A stretch of DNA of 49,701 nucleotides from Clostridia bacterium (GTDB taxonomy: Bacteria; Bacillota; Clostridia; RGIG6154): the NCBI GenBank assembly GCA_017626145.1, contig JAGAJK010000067.1, positions 1 to 49,701 of the forward strand. Direction: 5' to 3'. Under the pieces are notes generated by a model. The model was not told the DNA's origin and did no database searches. It saw nothing but the letters and a program-made list of their open reading frames with translations. Position numbers and translations under genes: made by a program. Positions 25,455 through 33,463 of the stretch are shown in pieces (position 1 is the stretch's first letter; each line of letters opens with the position of its first letter).

Positions 25455-25478
25455 TTGCCCCTGAAAGGAGTAAAAATT

Positions 25479-27746
25479 ATGAGTTATCAGTTAAAAGAGG
25501 TAGCAGAAAGAATCAGAACCCTTCGTGAAATCGCAGGTCTCAGCGAAGGTGAAATGGCAAAGCTTACCGATGTAACAGAAAAAGAATACTTAGAGCTTGA
25601 AAAAGGTGAGGTTGATTTTAACTTTAACTTCATTTACAAGTGTGCTGATGTTTTCAAGGTTGAAATGAAGGATATCTTAGAGGGAAGCAGTCCTAAGCTT
25701 TCACTTTATACAGTTACCAGAAAGGGCGAAGGCTCCCCTATTGTAAAGCGTTCAGGTCATGTTTACAATAACCTTTCACCACGCTTCAAGGGAAAAGCGG
25801 TTGAACCGTTTTTCGTAACAATCCCCTACTCTCCCGATGATGAGCCTGTATTCAGCTCTCACGAGGGTCAGGAGGTTGATATCGTTATCAAGGGTAAAGT
25901 TAAAATACAGATTAACGACCGTGTTGAAATCTTAAAAGAAGGCGACACAATTTATTATAACAGTTCATACCCTCACGCAATTTCTGCAACAGGCGGCAAA
26001 GATGCGGAAATCTATGCATTTGTTGTTAAGTCAACTGCAGACGGAAAGCCCGTTTCGGAAATGGACGTTGAACCTGAAGTAGTTCACGCTGCAGATTCTG
26101 AGGTTGCAAGCAGATTCATAAAGACCAAAACAGATGAAAAAGGCGTTCTTACAGATATCAAGTTCAAAAATGAGGATAAATTCAATTTTGCTTTTGACTG
26201 TGTTGACAGAATTGCTGAAAAGAATCCTGATAAGGTTGCTATGGTATGGGTATCAAACGACAGACAGACAGAATATAAATTCACCTTCGGTGATATGAAA
26301 AAGTATTCGGCTATGACAGCAAATTACTTCGAATCCCTTGGCATCAAAAAGGGCGACAGAGTAATGCTTGTTTTAAAGAGACATTATCAGTTCTGGTTCT
26401 CTATACTGGCACTTCACAAAATCGGCGCAATCGTAATTCCTGCAACAAATCAGCTTGTAGAACACGATTTTGATTACCGCTTCAAAGCAGCAGGTGTTAA
26501 AGCAATCGTTTGCACCTCTGACGGAGATGTGGCAAATCAGGTTGAGCTTGCAGCTAAAAACTTCCCCGATATGATCAAAGTTTCTGTGGGTGAAAAAAGA
26601 GAGGGCTGGAAGGATTTCAACAGTGAGCTTACTCTCCAGAGCGATGTTTATAAAAGAACAGAAGACACTCCCTGCGGCAACGATCCTATGCTTATGTTCT
26701 TTACATCAGGCACAACAGGCTATCCTAAAATTGCATGCCATTCATACAAGTATGCACTTGGTCATTATATAACAGCAAAATACTGGCACAACGTTAACCC
26801 CAACGGACTTCACTTTACAATTTCAGACACAGGCTGGGGCAAAGCTCTCTGGGGTAAGCTATACGGTCAGTGGCTTTGCGAAGCTGCAGTATTTACATTT
26901 GACTTTGACAGATTCAAATCGGAAGAAATTCTCCCTATGTTCGCAAAATACGGTATAACAACCTTCTGTGCACCTCCTACTATGTACCGTTTCTTTATCA
27001 AGGAGGACTTGTCAAAATATGACCTTTCTTCAATAGAATATGCAACAACAGCAGGCGAAGCTTTGAATCCTGAGGTTTACTATCAGTTCAAAAAGGCTAC
27101 AGGTCTTAAAATTATGGAAGGCTTCGGTCAGACCGAAACAACTCTCGTTCTTGCAAACCTTGTAGGAACTGTTCCGAAAATCGGTTCAATGGGTAAGGCA
27201 AGTCCACTTTACGATGTTGTTCTTCTTAACGGAGAGGGCAAGGAATGTAAAGCAGGTGAAACAGGTGAAATCTGCATCAGAACCACAAAGAAAACACCTT
27301 GCGGTCTGTTCCTCGGCTATTACCTTGACGACGAAAAAACAAAAGAAGCGTGGTACGACGGTTATTACCATACAGGTGACCAGGCTGTAATCGACGAAGA
27401 CGGCTACTTCACCTACGTAGGCAGAATTGATGATGTTATCAAATCATCAGGCTATAGAATCGGACCATTCGAAATCGAAAGCGTAATAATGGAGCTTCCT
27501 TACGTTCTTGAGTGTGCAATCACCGCTGCTCCCGACCCTGTTCGCGGTCAGGTAGTAAAAGCAACAATAGTGCTTGTTAAAGGAACAGAGGGCACTTCAG
27601 AACTGAAAAAGGAAATTCAGAACTACGTTAAAACCCACACCGCTCCTTACAAATATCCAAGAATAGTTGATTTTGTAACCGAGCTTCCAAAAACAATCAG
27701 CGGAAAAATCAGAAGAGTCGAAATCAGACAGAACGACAATAAATAA
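25479..27746 (+). CDS. XRE-cupin-AMP-binding (acyl-CoA synthetase) fusion protein
   Basis: A 755-residue three-part protein; start at 25479 after AAAGGAG. Residues ~4-68 form an XRE helix-turn-helix, ~110-185 a cupin barrel (HEGQEVDIVIKG, LKEGDTIYYNSSYPHAISA), and ~210-750 an acyl-AMP ligase. Ligase motifs are MLMFFTSGTTGYPK, the GFGQTETT substrate/ATP block, YHTGDQAVIDEDGYFTYVGR, and the catalytic lysine in LPKTISGKIRR. The ligase resembles medium-chain or acetyl-type acyl-CoA synthetases. The fused regulator suggests that it may sense its substrate and act on DNA. It is controlled by a T-box, unusual for this enzyme class, which links it to an amino acid; a branched-chain or other amino-acid-derived acid is a possible substrate (inference). 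Confidence 0.87.
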   Translation: MSYQLKEVAERIRTLREIAGLSEGEMAKLTDVTEKEYLELEKGEVDFNFNFIYKCADVFKVEMKDILEGSSPKLSLYTVTRKGEGSPIVKRSGHVYNNLSPRFKGKAVEPFFVTIPYSPDDEPVFSSHEGQEVDIVIKGKVKIQINDRVEILKEGDTIYYNSSYPHAISATGGKDAEIYAFVVKSTADGKPVSEMDVEPEVVHAADSEVASRFIKTKTDEKGVLTDIKFKNEDKFNFAFDCVDRIAEKNPDKVAMVWVSNDRQTEYKFTFGDMKKYSAMTANYFESLGIKKGDRVMLVLKRHYQFWFSILALHKIGAIVIPATNQLVEHDFDYRFKAAGVKAIVCTSDGDVANQVELAAKNFPDMIKVSVGEKREGWKDFNSELTLQSDVYKRTEDTPCGNDPMLMFFTSGTTGYPKIACHSYKYALGHYITAKYWHNVNPNGLHFTISDTGWGKALWGKLYGQWLCEAAVFTFDFDRFKSEEILPMFAKYGITTFCAPPTMYRFFIKEDLSKYDLSSIEYATTAGEALNPEVYYQFKKATGLKIMEGFGQTETTLVLANLVGTVPKIGSMGKASPLYDVVLLNGEGKECKAGETGEICIRTTKKTPCGLFLGYYLDDEKTKEAWYDGYYHTGDQAVIDEDGYFTYVGRIDDVIKSSGYRIGPFEIESVIMELPYVLECAITAAPDPVRGQVVKATIVLVKGTEGTSELKKEIQNYVKTHTAPYKYPRIVDFVTELPKTISGKIRRVEIRQNDNK

Positions 27747-27757
27747 ATAAAGTTTTC

Positions 27758-27796
27758 AAAAGCTCTGTGTCCCTTTCGGGGAACGGAGCTTTTATT
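27758..27796 (+). terminator. Terminator after the acyl-CoA synthetase fusion
   Basis: AAAAGCTC (27758-27765) pairs with GAGCTTTT (27786-27793), with an inner CCC/GGG stem, followed by T-rich sequence. It begins 11 bases after the stop codon. The rest of the 221-base gap holds only the next promoter. Confidence 0.8.
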
Positions 27797-27878
27797 TTGA
27801 AATCGATGAATGTTTGTGAATGAAAACGCATTGTTTAATGTTAAATTAAAAAGAAACGGTCAAAATACATCAAAACTA

Positions 27879-27907
27879 TTGCAAAACAGGTCAGAAAATG
27901 ATAATAT
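27879..27907 (+). promoter_or_regulatory. Promoter of the secreted EEP-domain protein
   Basis: TTGCAA (27879-27884), 17-base spacer, TAATAT (27902-27907), about 60 bases before the start codon at 27968. Confidence 0.65.
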
Positions 27908-27967
27908 TTTATTACAATAAAGTTGGTTTTCGGATAATTGTGTGTTAAGAAAGGAAAAGGGGAATTT

Positions 27968-30900
27968 ATGGGCAAGTTTAAACGATTAATAACAGTTTTG
28001 TGTGTAGTGGTAATGACGTTTCAGGTGTTGAGCATTCCTGCATTTGCGGCTGATGAAACAGAATCAATTCAGACCATATACGCTACATCTACACAGCAGA
28101 GAAGAATGTGGGCGCAGACCAGCTACAATACAAATGACTGGGTGTATGAGCCGTGGGCAGTTACATACTGGGGCAGAGTTCATTACCTGCGTTTTGCATC
28201 AAACGATGTTGATACTGCCAAAATAAAAAAAGCAACAATCAAGCTTGATGCCCGTGCAAGGGAAACTGAAAAAACGGTATATCTTGTGGCACTAAGCCTT
28301 TCGGATACTATGTCTAAAAAAGTTGAAACCAATCTTACATCCTTAAGCTCTACTAACATTGTTACGGCAACAGGAAAAGCAGATAAGCTGATGCTTGACA
28401 AGAGCGGTAATTATGTTTCGGGCGTAAAATCCTCAGTTGTTGCATACACAAAAGCGACAGCTTCAGACACAACTACCGACGAGAACAGTTATTCCAATAC
28501 TGCAGGTACTTTTATATTCAACTATCCGATGGAGATAGAGCTTGATGTAACCGACACGGTACGTACTGCTTTCGGTAAGGGAAACCACGTTCAGTTTGTA
28601 CTTACAGCGGCAAAGGATATTCTTACAGATGACGGCAGAAATCTTTACGATATGGAGAATTTTAACAGCTTTTCAAACGGCGTAATTTACGACTCAAGCG
28701 GAAACGTAATTGAAGAGGTTGACAGCACCTTAAACCTTGACACATCTACCACCGTTTGCGGTAAAGCAGGATATTACACATCAATAGAAATGAACGATGA
28801 ATATTTCTCCTGGTTATATATGGTGCGTGATTCTATAAGACTTGAAATTGAATATACAACCGAAGAAGACATTTTCGATGAGTTTGCATCAGGCGTTAAG
28901 TCGGCAGAGGATTTTGATGCAAATATTGATGATATATCGCATTTATTAGATGAAAATGCTTGGGCATTGTACACAAAACTGCGTGGCGATAAATCGGTTT
29001 GCGATTTACTTTATAACGCTATGACAGACAGCGATTCTTTCGTTGAATTCAAAGCTGCTTTTTCCCAGATTCTTGACAAAATTTATTGGCAGGGATTTTC
29101 TTATAAGATTTCGGTTAAAGAGGAGCTTGGCGGAAGCCGCGGTATAATTACAACAGAAGGAAAAGACGGCATTTCTCAACACTTATATGCATTAATTAAA
29201 GGTTATAATGCTTCGGGAAACCTTATAAAAGATTTTACTGTTAACGTAAAGGACGGCAGAGGCTATTATAATATATATGAAGAAAATTCCGACATTACAG
29301 ATCTTGAAATTTGCCTGACATCCGATATTGAAGGAACAACTAAGATATCGCAAACGGTTGAAGTAAGCGTTAAAAAATTAAATATACCGTCAATTTTCAT
29401 TACCGAGCTTTCCAACGAGCATTCAAGAACATACTATCCTGATAACGGTTCTACAAACACAGGCAGTACCGAACAACCGTTTCAGTATATAGAGCTTTAT
29501 AACTACGGCAATACGGCAGTTAACCTTGAAGATTATACCTTCGTGTATAACGACGGTAGTGACCACGAATTTGGCTGGATATGGGAAAATGGTGTTGATA
29601 AAACATTAAATCCGGGCGAACTGTTTATTATCGGTGTATATTCTACCGATACAGTAACCACTCGTGGACTTACTTATGATACAGCCGACGGCTTATCGGA
29701 ATACTGGGAAGGCTTTAATACGTTTTACGGAGTTGATATTCCGCAAAATAACAGAGTGCTGATTGCCTGTGTAGAATCGGGTGATGCCACAGCCAAGCTG
29801 GGTGGCATCGACCACCTTGAGAGAAGCTTTGATGCGGGAGTCACTGTTTTTGCAGAAATCAGAAAAGGTGATGAAACCGTAACAAAGGTTATGTTGCCCG
29901 ATGACAGACCTCAGAGAGATTATGCTTATCAGTTTGTACCGTCTACAGGAGATACAAAAGAGGAAGAATTCCTTTTCTGTACAGGTTGTTTCCCTTACGA
30001 ACTTAAGGATGAACAAAGGTTTGATTACTGTGAAAAGGTTTATTTCAGCGAGCAAGAGGAAATCCGTGTAATGACATATAATGTTTTAGCTACCAATGAA
30101 GCCGGTGCTACTGTTGCAGACCGTTTTCCGCTCTTTATACGTACAATCAACGATTTTGATGTAGACATCGTCGGAATGCAGGAGGTTAATTACCTTTGGG
30201 TTAATAAGCTGAAAAGCGGTATGCCTTCCAGATTTTCCTGTGTTGAAGGTACTTCAAGATATGGTTATAAGTACAGCAATATCTCATCACAGATATGGGA
30301 TTTGATAAACCCCATTTACTACAGAAACGATAAGTACAACCTGCTTGCAAGCGGCAGTGCGTTTATGACTCCCGACGGTAAAATATCTACCGCACAATGG
30401 GATAGCGGTAATATGAAGAGAACTATGACCTGGGCTGTTCTTGAAGATAAGGAAACAGGCGAAGTTATATCTTTTGTAAATACACACGTGGTAAGAAGCG
30501 GTAAAAAGGCAAGAGTTGAACAGGTTAAGCTTCTTCACCAAAAAGGTAATGAGCTTCAGCAGAAATACGGTGGCGGTATAATTGTCGTAGGCGACCATAA
30601 CTTTAAGGAAAATAACGAGCCTTACCGTGAGTACAAAAACGGTGGTTTGGTGGATTCAAAGTATCAGACAACAAATCACGTGTCTCACACATCTGCTACA
30701 AGCTTCGGCACAAGTAGCGAAGTCTATGGTGCACCTATTGATTACTGCTTTATCAGTCCCGAAACCTTCAAGGTTCAGAAATATGATGTGTTCAACGGAG
30801 CATATCCCGAAGGCGCAGTAAGTGACCATTCAGCTTTATATGTGGAATTGCTGACAAAAGAACATATAAACGAGGCTGAAACTAAGGTTGTATCCTACGA

Positions 30901-31144
30901 CAGCGAAAGCAAAAGTGCAACAATTGAATTTGACAAAAAGGAAAACGTTGTTGTCATTTTCGCAGATTACGAAAACGACAAGCTTGTGAAAGTTGACGTT
31001 GTGGAAGCTTCGGCAAGCTGCGAGGGTTATGATGTAATTAAGCAAAATAACACAAAAATTACCCTTGATAAAAATGATAAGATATTTATCTGGAACAAGG
31101 TCGACGGTTTAAAACCAATTGCAATGCCTTATATTATACAATAA
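27968..31144 (+). CDS. Large secreted endonuclease/exonuclease/phosphatase-domain protein
   Basis: A 1058-residue exported protein; start at 27968 (MGKFKRL) after AAAGGAAAAGGGG. The signal peptide ends at about residue 29 (PAFAA-DE). Residues ~30-280 look like a beta-sandwich of the DNRLRE/CBM-like kind (YLRFASNDVDTAKIKKATI, ELDVTDTV). Residues ~475-610 match a lamin-tail domain (IPSIFITEL, YIELYNYGNTAVNLEDYTF). Residues ~700-960 form an EEP nuclease/phosphodiesterase domain: MTYNVLA, VGMQEVN, FVNTHV, VVGDHNF and SDHSAL. GDHN replaces the usual GDFN. A ~85-residue C-terminal module ends in the KIFIWNKVDGLKP pattern seen on other clostridial exported proteins. Likely an extracellular nuclease or phosphodiesterase. 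Confidence 0.82.
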   Translation: MGKFKRLITVLCVVVMTFQVLSIPAFAADETESIQTIYATSTQQRRMWAQTSYNTNDWVYEPWAVTYWGRVHYLRFASNDVDTAKIKKATIKLDARARETEKTVYLVALSLSDTMSKKVETNLTSLSSTNIVTATGKADKLMLDKSGNYVSGVKSSVVAYTKATASDTTTDENSYSNTAGTFIFNYPMEIELDVTDTVRTAFGKGNHVQFVLTAAKDILTDDGRNLYDMENFNSFSNGVIYDSSGNVIEEVDSTLNLDTSTTVCGKAGYYTSIEMNDEYFSWLYMVRDSIRLEIEYTTEEDIFDEFASGVKSAEDFDANIDDISHLLDENAWALYTKLRGDKSVCDLLYNAMTDSDSFVEFKAAFSQILDKIYWQGFSYKISVKEELGGSRGIITTEGKDGISQHLYALIKGYNASGNLIKDFTVNVKDGRGYYNIYEENSDITDLEICLTSDIEGTTKISQTVEVSVKKLNIPSIFITELSNEHSRTYYPDNGSTNTGSTEQPFQYIELYNYGNTAVNLEDYTFVYNDGSDHEFGWIWENGVDKTLNPGELFIIGVYSTDTVTTRGLTYDTADGLSEYWEGFNTFYGVDIPQNNRVLIACVESGDATAKLGGIDHLERSFDAGVTVFAEIRKGDETVTKVMLPDDRPQRDYAYQFVPSTGDTKEEEFLFCTGCFPYELKDEQRFDYCEKVYFSEQEEIRVMTYNVLATNEAGATVADRFPLFIRTINDFDVDIVGMQEVNYLWVNKLKSGMPSRFSCVEGTSRYGYKYSNISSQIWDLINPIYYRNDKYNLLASGSAFMTPDGKISTAQWDSGNMKRTMTWAVLEDKETGEVISFVNTHVVRSGKKARVEQVKLLHQKGNELQQKYGGGIIVVGDHNFKENNEPYREYKNGGLVDSKYQTTNHVSHTSATSFGTSSEVYGAPIDYCFISPETFKVQKYDVFNGAYPEGAVSDHSALYVELLTKEHINEAETKVVSYDSESKSATIEFDKKENVVVIFADYENDKLVKVDVVEASASCEGYDVIKQNNTKITLDKNDKIFIWNKVDGLKPIAMPYIIQ

Positions 31145-31151
31145 ATTTAAC

Positions 31152-31189
31152 ACACCCCGAAAGCAATTGCTTTCGGGGTGTATTTTTTT
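31152..31189 (+). terminator. Terminator of the secreted EEP-domain gene
   Basis: A perfect 30-base palindrome (31152-31181, ACACCCCGAAAGCAA and complement) followed by ATTTTTTT. It starts seven bases after the stop codon. Confidence 0.9.
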
Positions 31190-31388
31190 AGCCACGAGCG
31201 ATAAAATTCAGGATTATTCGCCCACAGGGCGAATTAGGTAAAAAAATACCACCCAAATAAATTAGTGTTGTATTTTCTTATCTCTGCGAGAACTGTCGGG
31301 GCGTTAAGAAAATATGCCGGTGGCATATTTTTAGCCACGAGCGATAAACTTCAGGATTATTCGCCCACAGGGCGAATTAGGTAAAAAA
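31185..31388. repeat. Two direct copies of a ~60-base hairpin repeat
   Basis: TTTTTAGCCACGAGCGATAA begins copies at 31185 and 31328, 143 bases apart. Each continues with TTCAGGATTA, the hairpin TTCGCCC-ACA-GGGCGAA and TTAGGTAAAAAA; only one or two bases differ. Each copy is followed by an ACC-containing terminator-like hairpin and then an rpsI-3'-end-like TTATCTCT sequence (31278, 31419). Between the units lies AAAATATGCC-GGT-GGCATATTTT. The gap 31145-31597 thus contains no gene but duplicated rpsI-downstream DNA and the element's left end. Confidence 0.8.
31278..31296. other. Second rpsI-3'-end-like (att-like) sequence
   Basis: TTATCTCTGCGAGAACTGT matches the rpsI 3' end at 46487 in 17 of 19 bases. 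On the minus strand it reads CAG TTC TCG CAG AGA TAA, i.e. Gln-Phe-Ser-Gln-Arg-stop, against Gln-Phe-Ser-Lys-Arg-stop in the resident rpsI. It looks like a leftover attachment site from an earlier or different insertion. The difference suggests origin from another host's rpsI. Confidence 0.6.
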
Positions 31389-31390
31389 TA

Positions 31391-31410
31391 ACACCCACAA
31401 AAGTGGGTGT
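31391..31410 (-). terminator. Displaced rpsI terminator
   Basis: ACACCCAC-TTTT-GTGGGTGT on the minus strand, followed by TATTTTTT. It sits eight bases beyond the left att copy. If the mobile element is removed between its direct repeats, this hairpin falls directly after the rpsI stop codon. It is therefore most likely the original terminator of the rplM-rpsI operon, now 15 kb away. Confidence 0.75.
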
Positions 31411-31418
31411 AATATTTT

Positions 31419-31433
31419 TTATCTCTTTGAGAA
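31419..31433. other. Left attachment site of the mobile element
   Basis: TTATCTCTTTGAGAA, identical over 15 bases to 46487-46501 at the end of rpsI. The two sequences differ immediately on both sides, as expected for the core of a site-specific integration. The element between them is about 15.07 kb. Confidence 0.8.
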
Positions 31434-31450
31434 TTTCCTGCTTCTAAAAA

Positions 31451-31471
31451 AGCCTGATTTTACGGGGTTTT
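31451..31471 (+). repeat. Subterminal inverted repeat, left copy
   Basis: AGCCTGATTTTACGGGGTTTT followed by TCTCT (21 bases, 31451-31471). It is the reverse complement of 46440-46460 at 18 of 21 positions and lies 18 bases inside the left att repeat. Probably an arm-type binding site for the integrase or an accessory factor (inference). Confidence 0.65.
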
Positions 31472-31597
31472 CTCTATTTTTTGTTACTTGTGCGTTATTT
31501 GCGGAGGACTGCTGATTACAGCATATTACAATAATAGCGGTTGTTTCTGTGTACATTTATAATTTTTTGCCTTTCAGTATACATTTGCTAAAACTTC

Positions 31598-33463
31598 TTA
31601 TTTAAGTTCTGCTTGTTTAATTTCTTTCTCAGCATCCTCCCGCTTAATTCTATAAAAGCTCAGTACTTCAAGCATTTCAGCATCTTTAATTGTTTTCTCA
31701 TAATCTGTAAAGTCATTACTTTCAATAATTGGTTTTATGATAGCTTTTTTTTCGTCTGATAACGATGAGAATTTATTCCACCATTTATCTGTCATACCAA
31801 TACCTTCAAAATAAAAACGATAAATAATCATTGCTTCAGGCATATACAAAAGCTTCATAAATTCTTCTTCATTTTCTCCAAACGCTTTACAGAAAAATGA
31901 TTTCCCTTTACCAACCTTTCCTTTTGTTGAGTTTAAAACGGCTTGGATTGTTCTGATAAACTTTCTATTCCAATTCTTTCCTATGTAATCTCTGTTACTA
32001 AAATACTCAGGATCTTCTATAGGATGATATTTCATAGGGAATGAATATATACTTACATCAAGTTCCTCGCACAAATTAACATTAAGTTCTAATCGTTTAT
32101 ATAATTCTAATGGTGTATCCTCATAATTATATAGAACATAATTAGACAAACTTGTATGACCATGCTTCACAGCCGTTCTAACTGCTTTCTCATAAACATC
32201 ATGCAATTTCCAATGATCAAAAGCAATCCTTACCGGGCGAATTGGAATTTGAAATAATTTTTCCATATTTTCATCAGTAATAAGCCTTGAATCTATACCC
32301 TGATTGAAATCTACATACCTTTTTCTTGGATGTCTTTTATAAAACTCCTCAAAATGCGGCTTTAATAGTTCGTATGTTTCCAATATTGCTTCTTTTTTGG
32401 CCGTATAATCATTTAAAAGATGCTTTTCCTCCAAAGTATCATACACATCTTGTATCTTTTCACCATACTTTTTTATAAGTAGATGATACTGTTTAACAAT
32501 CAATTTCGTGTATGCTCTAACATTGTAATTATCTCTTATATTTTTTATAGCCACCTCATACAAATTCGGAGGTGTGTAAGTACTATTCTTATCAAAGCCT
32601 GCTGTTTTAATTTCGTCTATTATTTTGTCAAATTGACATGAAGCAAGGACATTATTATCCAATAACAACAAATCCTTCTTCCCACCAAATCTCTCATTAG
32701 TTGCTTCGATTTGCGATGTGATTGGCAAGTAACTTTTATATTCCGGTTCTAACTTTGGTACAGCACAAAACTTGCATTTGTTTATACAACCACGAGTCAT
32801 ATAAGCTAAATATCCATCATTTGCAGGATATTCATACTCAATTTCTTCGAGAATTGAATAATCCAACGGAAGTGTATCTACTATAATATCGTTATCATCT
32901 AATACTCCTGCTTTACTTAATGTCCCTTTATAAGGTTTAATACCTGTTGCTTTCTCTACTTGTTCAGGTAAGATAGATGCCATTACACCGCCAACCATTA
33001 CATCAGACTCATTTTTACACAATTGCTTTGCAAAATTAATAGTGTCAATGGTTATATCCCAATAAAATGTAAATAATGTTGTTATCCCAACTCTGTCATA
33101 TAATCTATTTTCCGGTTTAAAGTACTCTTTATTATAATAGTATTTTCGATAGTACTTCAGCAGCTCTTTAATAATGATATTGTCATTAACCAATGGTATA
33201 TTTTCTAATACCTCATTACTACCTTTTTTTATATATTGACATATACTTGGCTTATATTTTTCCCAAAACACATTAGCATCATTTGCATACAACTGTGTCA
33301 ATAATAAATTGTATGTATCTTCTAATACTAATTCTCTCAAATCACCTTTAAAAAAGGTTACATCGTCACCAAGCATTCTGTAGTATGTAGCAATTTTCAT
33401 TAGTCCCATTGGCGGATATTTATTTTTATAATTTGGTTCAACTAATAAAATTTTTCTACTCAT
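31598..33463 (-). CDS. B12-binding-type radical SAM protein of the cargo operon
   Basis: A 621-residue protein, last of a six-gene operon. The N-terminus (ILLVEPNYKNKYPPMGLMKIATYY) resembles the cobalamin-binding-like domain that precedes many radical SAM enzymes, although no DxHxxG motif is visible. C226-x3-C230-x2-C233 (TRGCINKCKFC) should bind the 4Fe-4S cluster cleaving AdoMet. The barrel continues with LLLLDNN and FNQGIDSRL, then a ~160-residue C-terminal extension rich in aromatic and charged residues. Translation is coupled to the GHKL ATPase by a four-base overlap. The substrate is unknown; modification of DNA, RNA, a nucleotide or a partner protein is possible. It is not viperin-like. 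Confidence 0.78.
   Translation of the reverse strand: MSRKILLVEPNYKNKYPPMGLMKIATYYRMLGDDVTFFKGDLRELVLEDTYNLLLTQLYANDANVFWEKYKPSICQYIKKGSNEVLENIPLVNDNIIIKELLKYYRKYYYNKEYFKPENRLYDRVGITTLFTFYWDITIDTINFAKQLCKNESDVMVGGVMASILPEQVEKATGIKPYKGTLSKAGVLDDNDIIVDTLPLDYSILEEIEYEYPANDGYLAYMTRGCINKCKFCAVPKLEPEYKSYLPITSQIEATNERFGGKKDLLLLDNNVLASCQFDKIIDEIKTAGFDKNSTYTPPNLYEVAIKNIRDNYNVRAYTKLIVKQYHLLIKKYGEKIQDVYDTLEEKHLLNDYTAKKEAILETYELLKPHFEEFYKRHPRKRYVDFNQGIDSRLITDENMEKLFQIPIRPVRIAFDHWKLHDVYEKAVRTAVKHGHTSLSNYVLYNYEDTPLELYKRLELNVNLCEELDVSIYSFPMKYHPIEDPEYFSNRDYIGKNWNRKFIRTIQAVLNSTKGKVGKGKSFFCKAFGENEEEFMKLLYMPEAMIIYRFYFEGIGMTDKWWNKFSSLSDEKKAIIKPIIESNDFTDYEKTIKDAEMLEVLSFYRIKREDAEKEIKQAELK

Noticed and set aside
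31598-33463. Prokaryotic viperin
   Set aside because: The protein is about twice as long as viperins, has a cobalamin-type N-terminus and lacks the viperin-like CxxxCxxC context.
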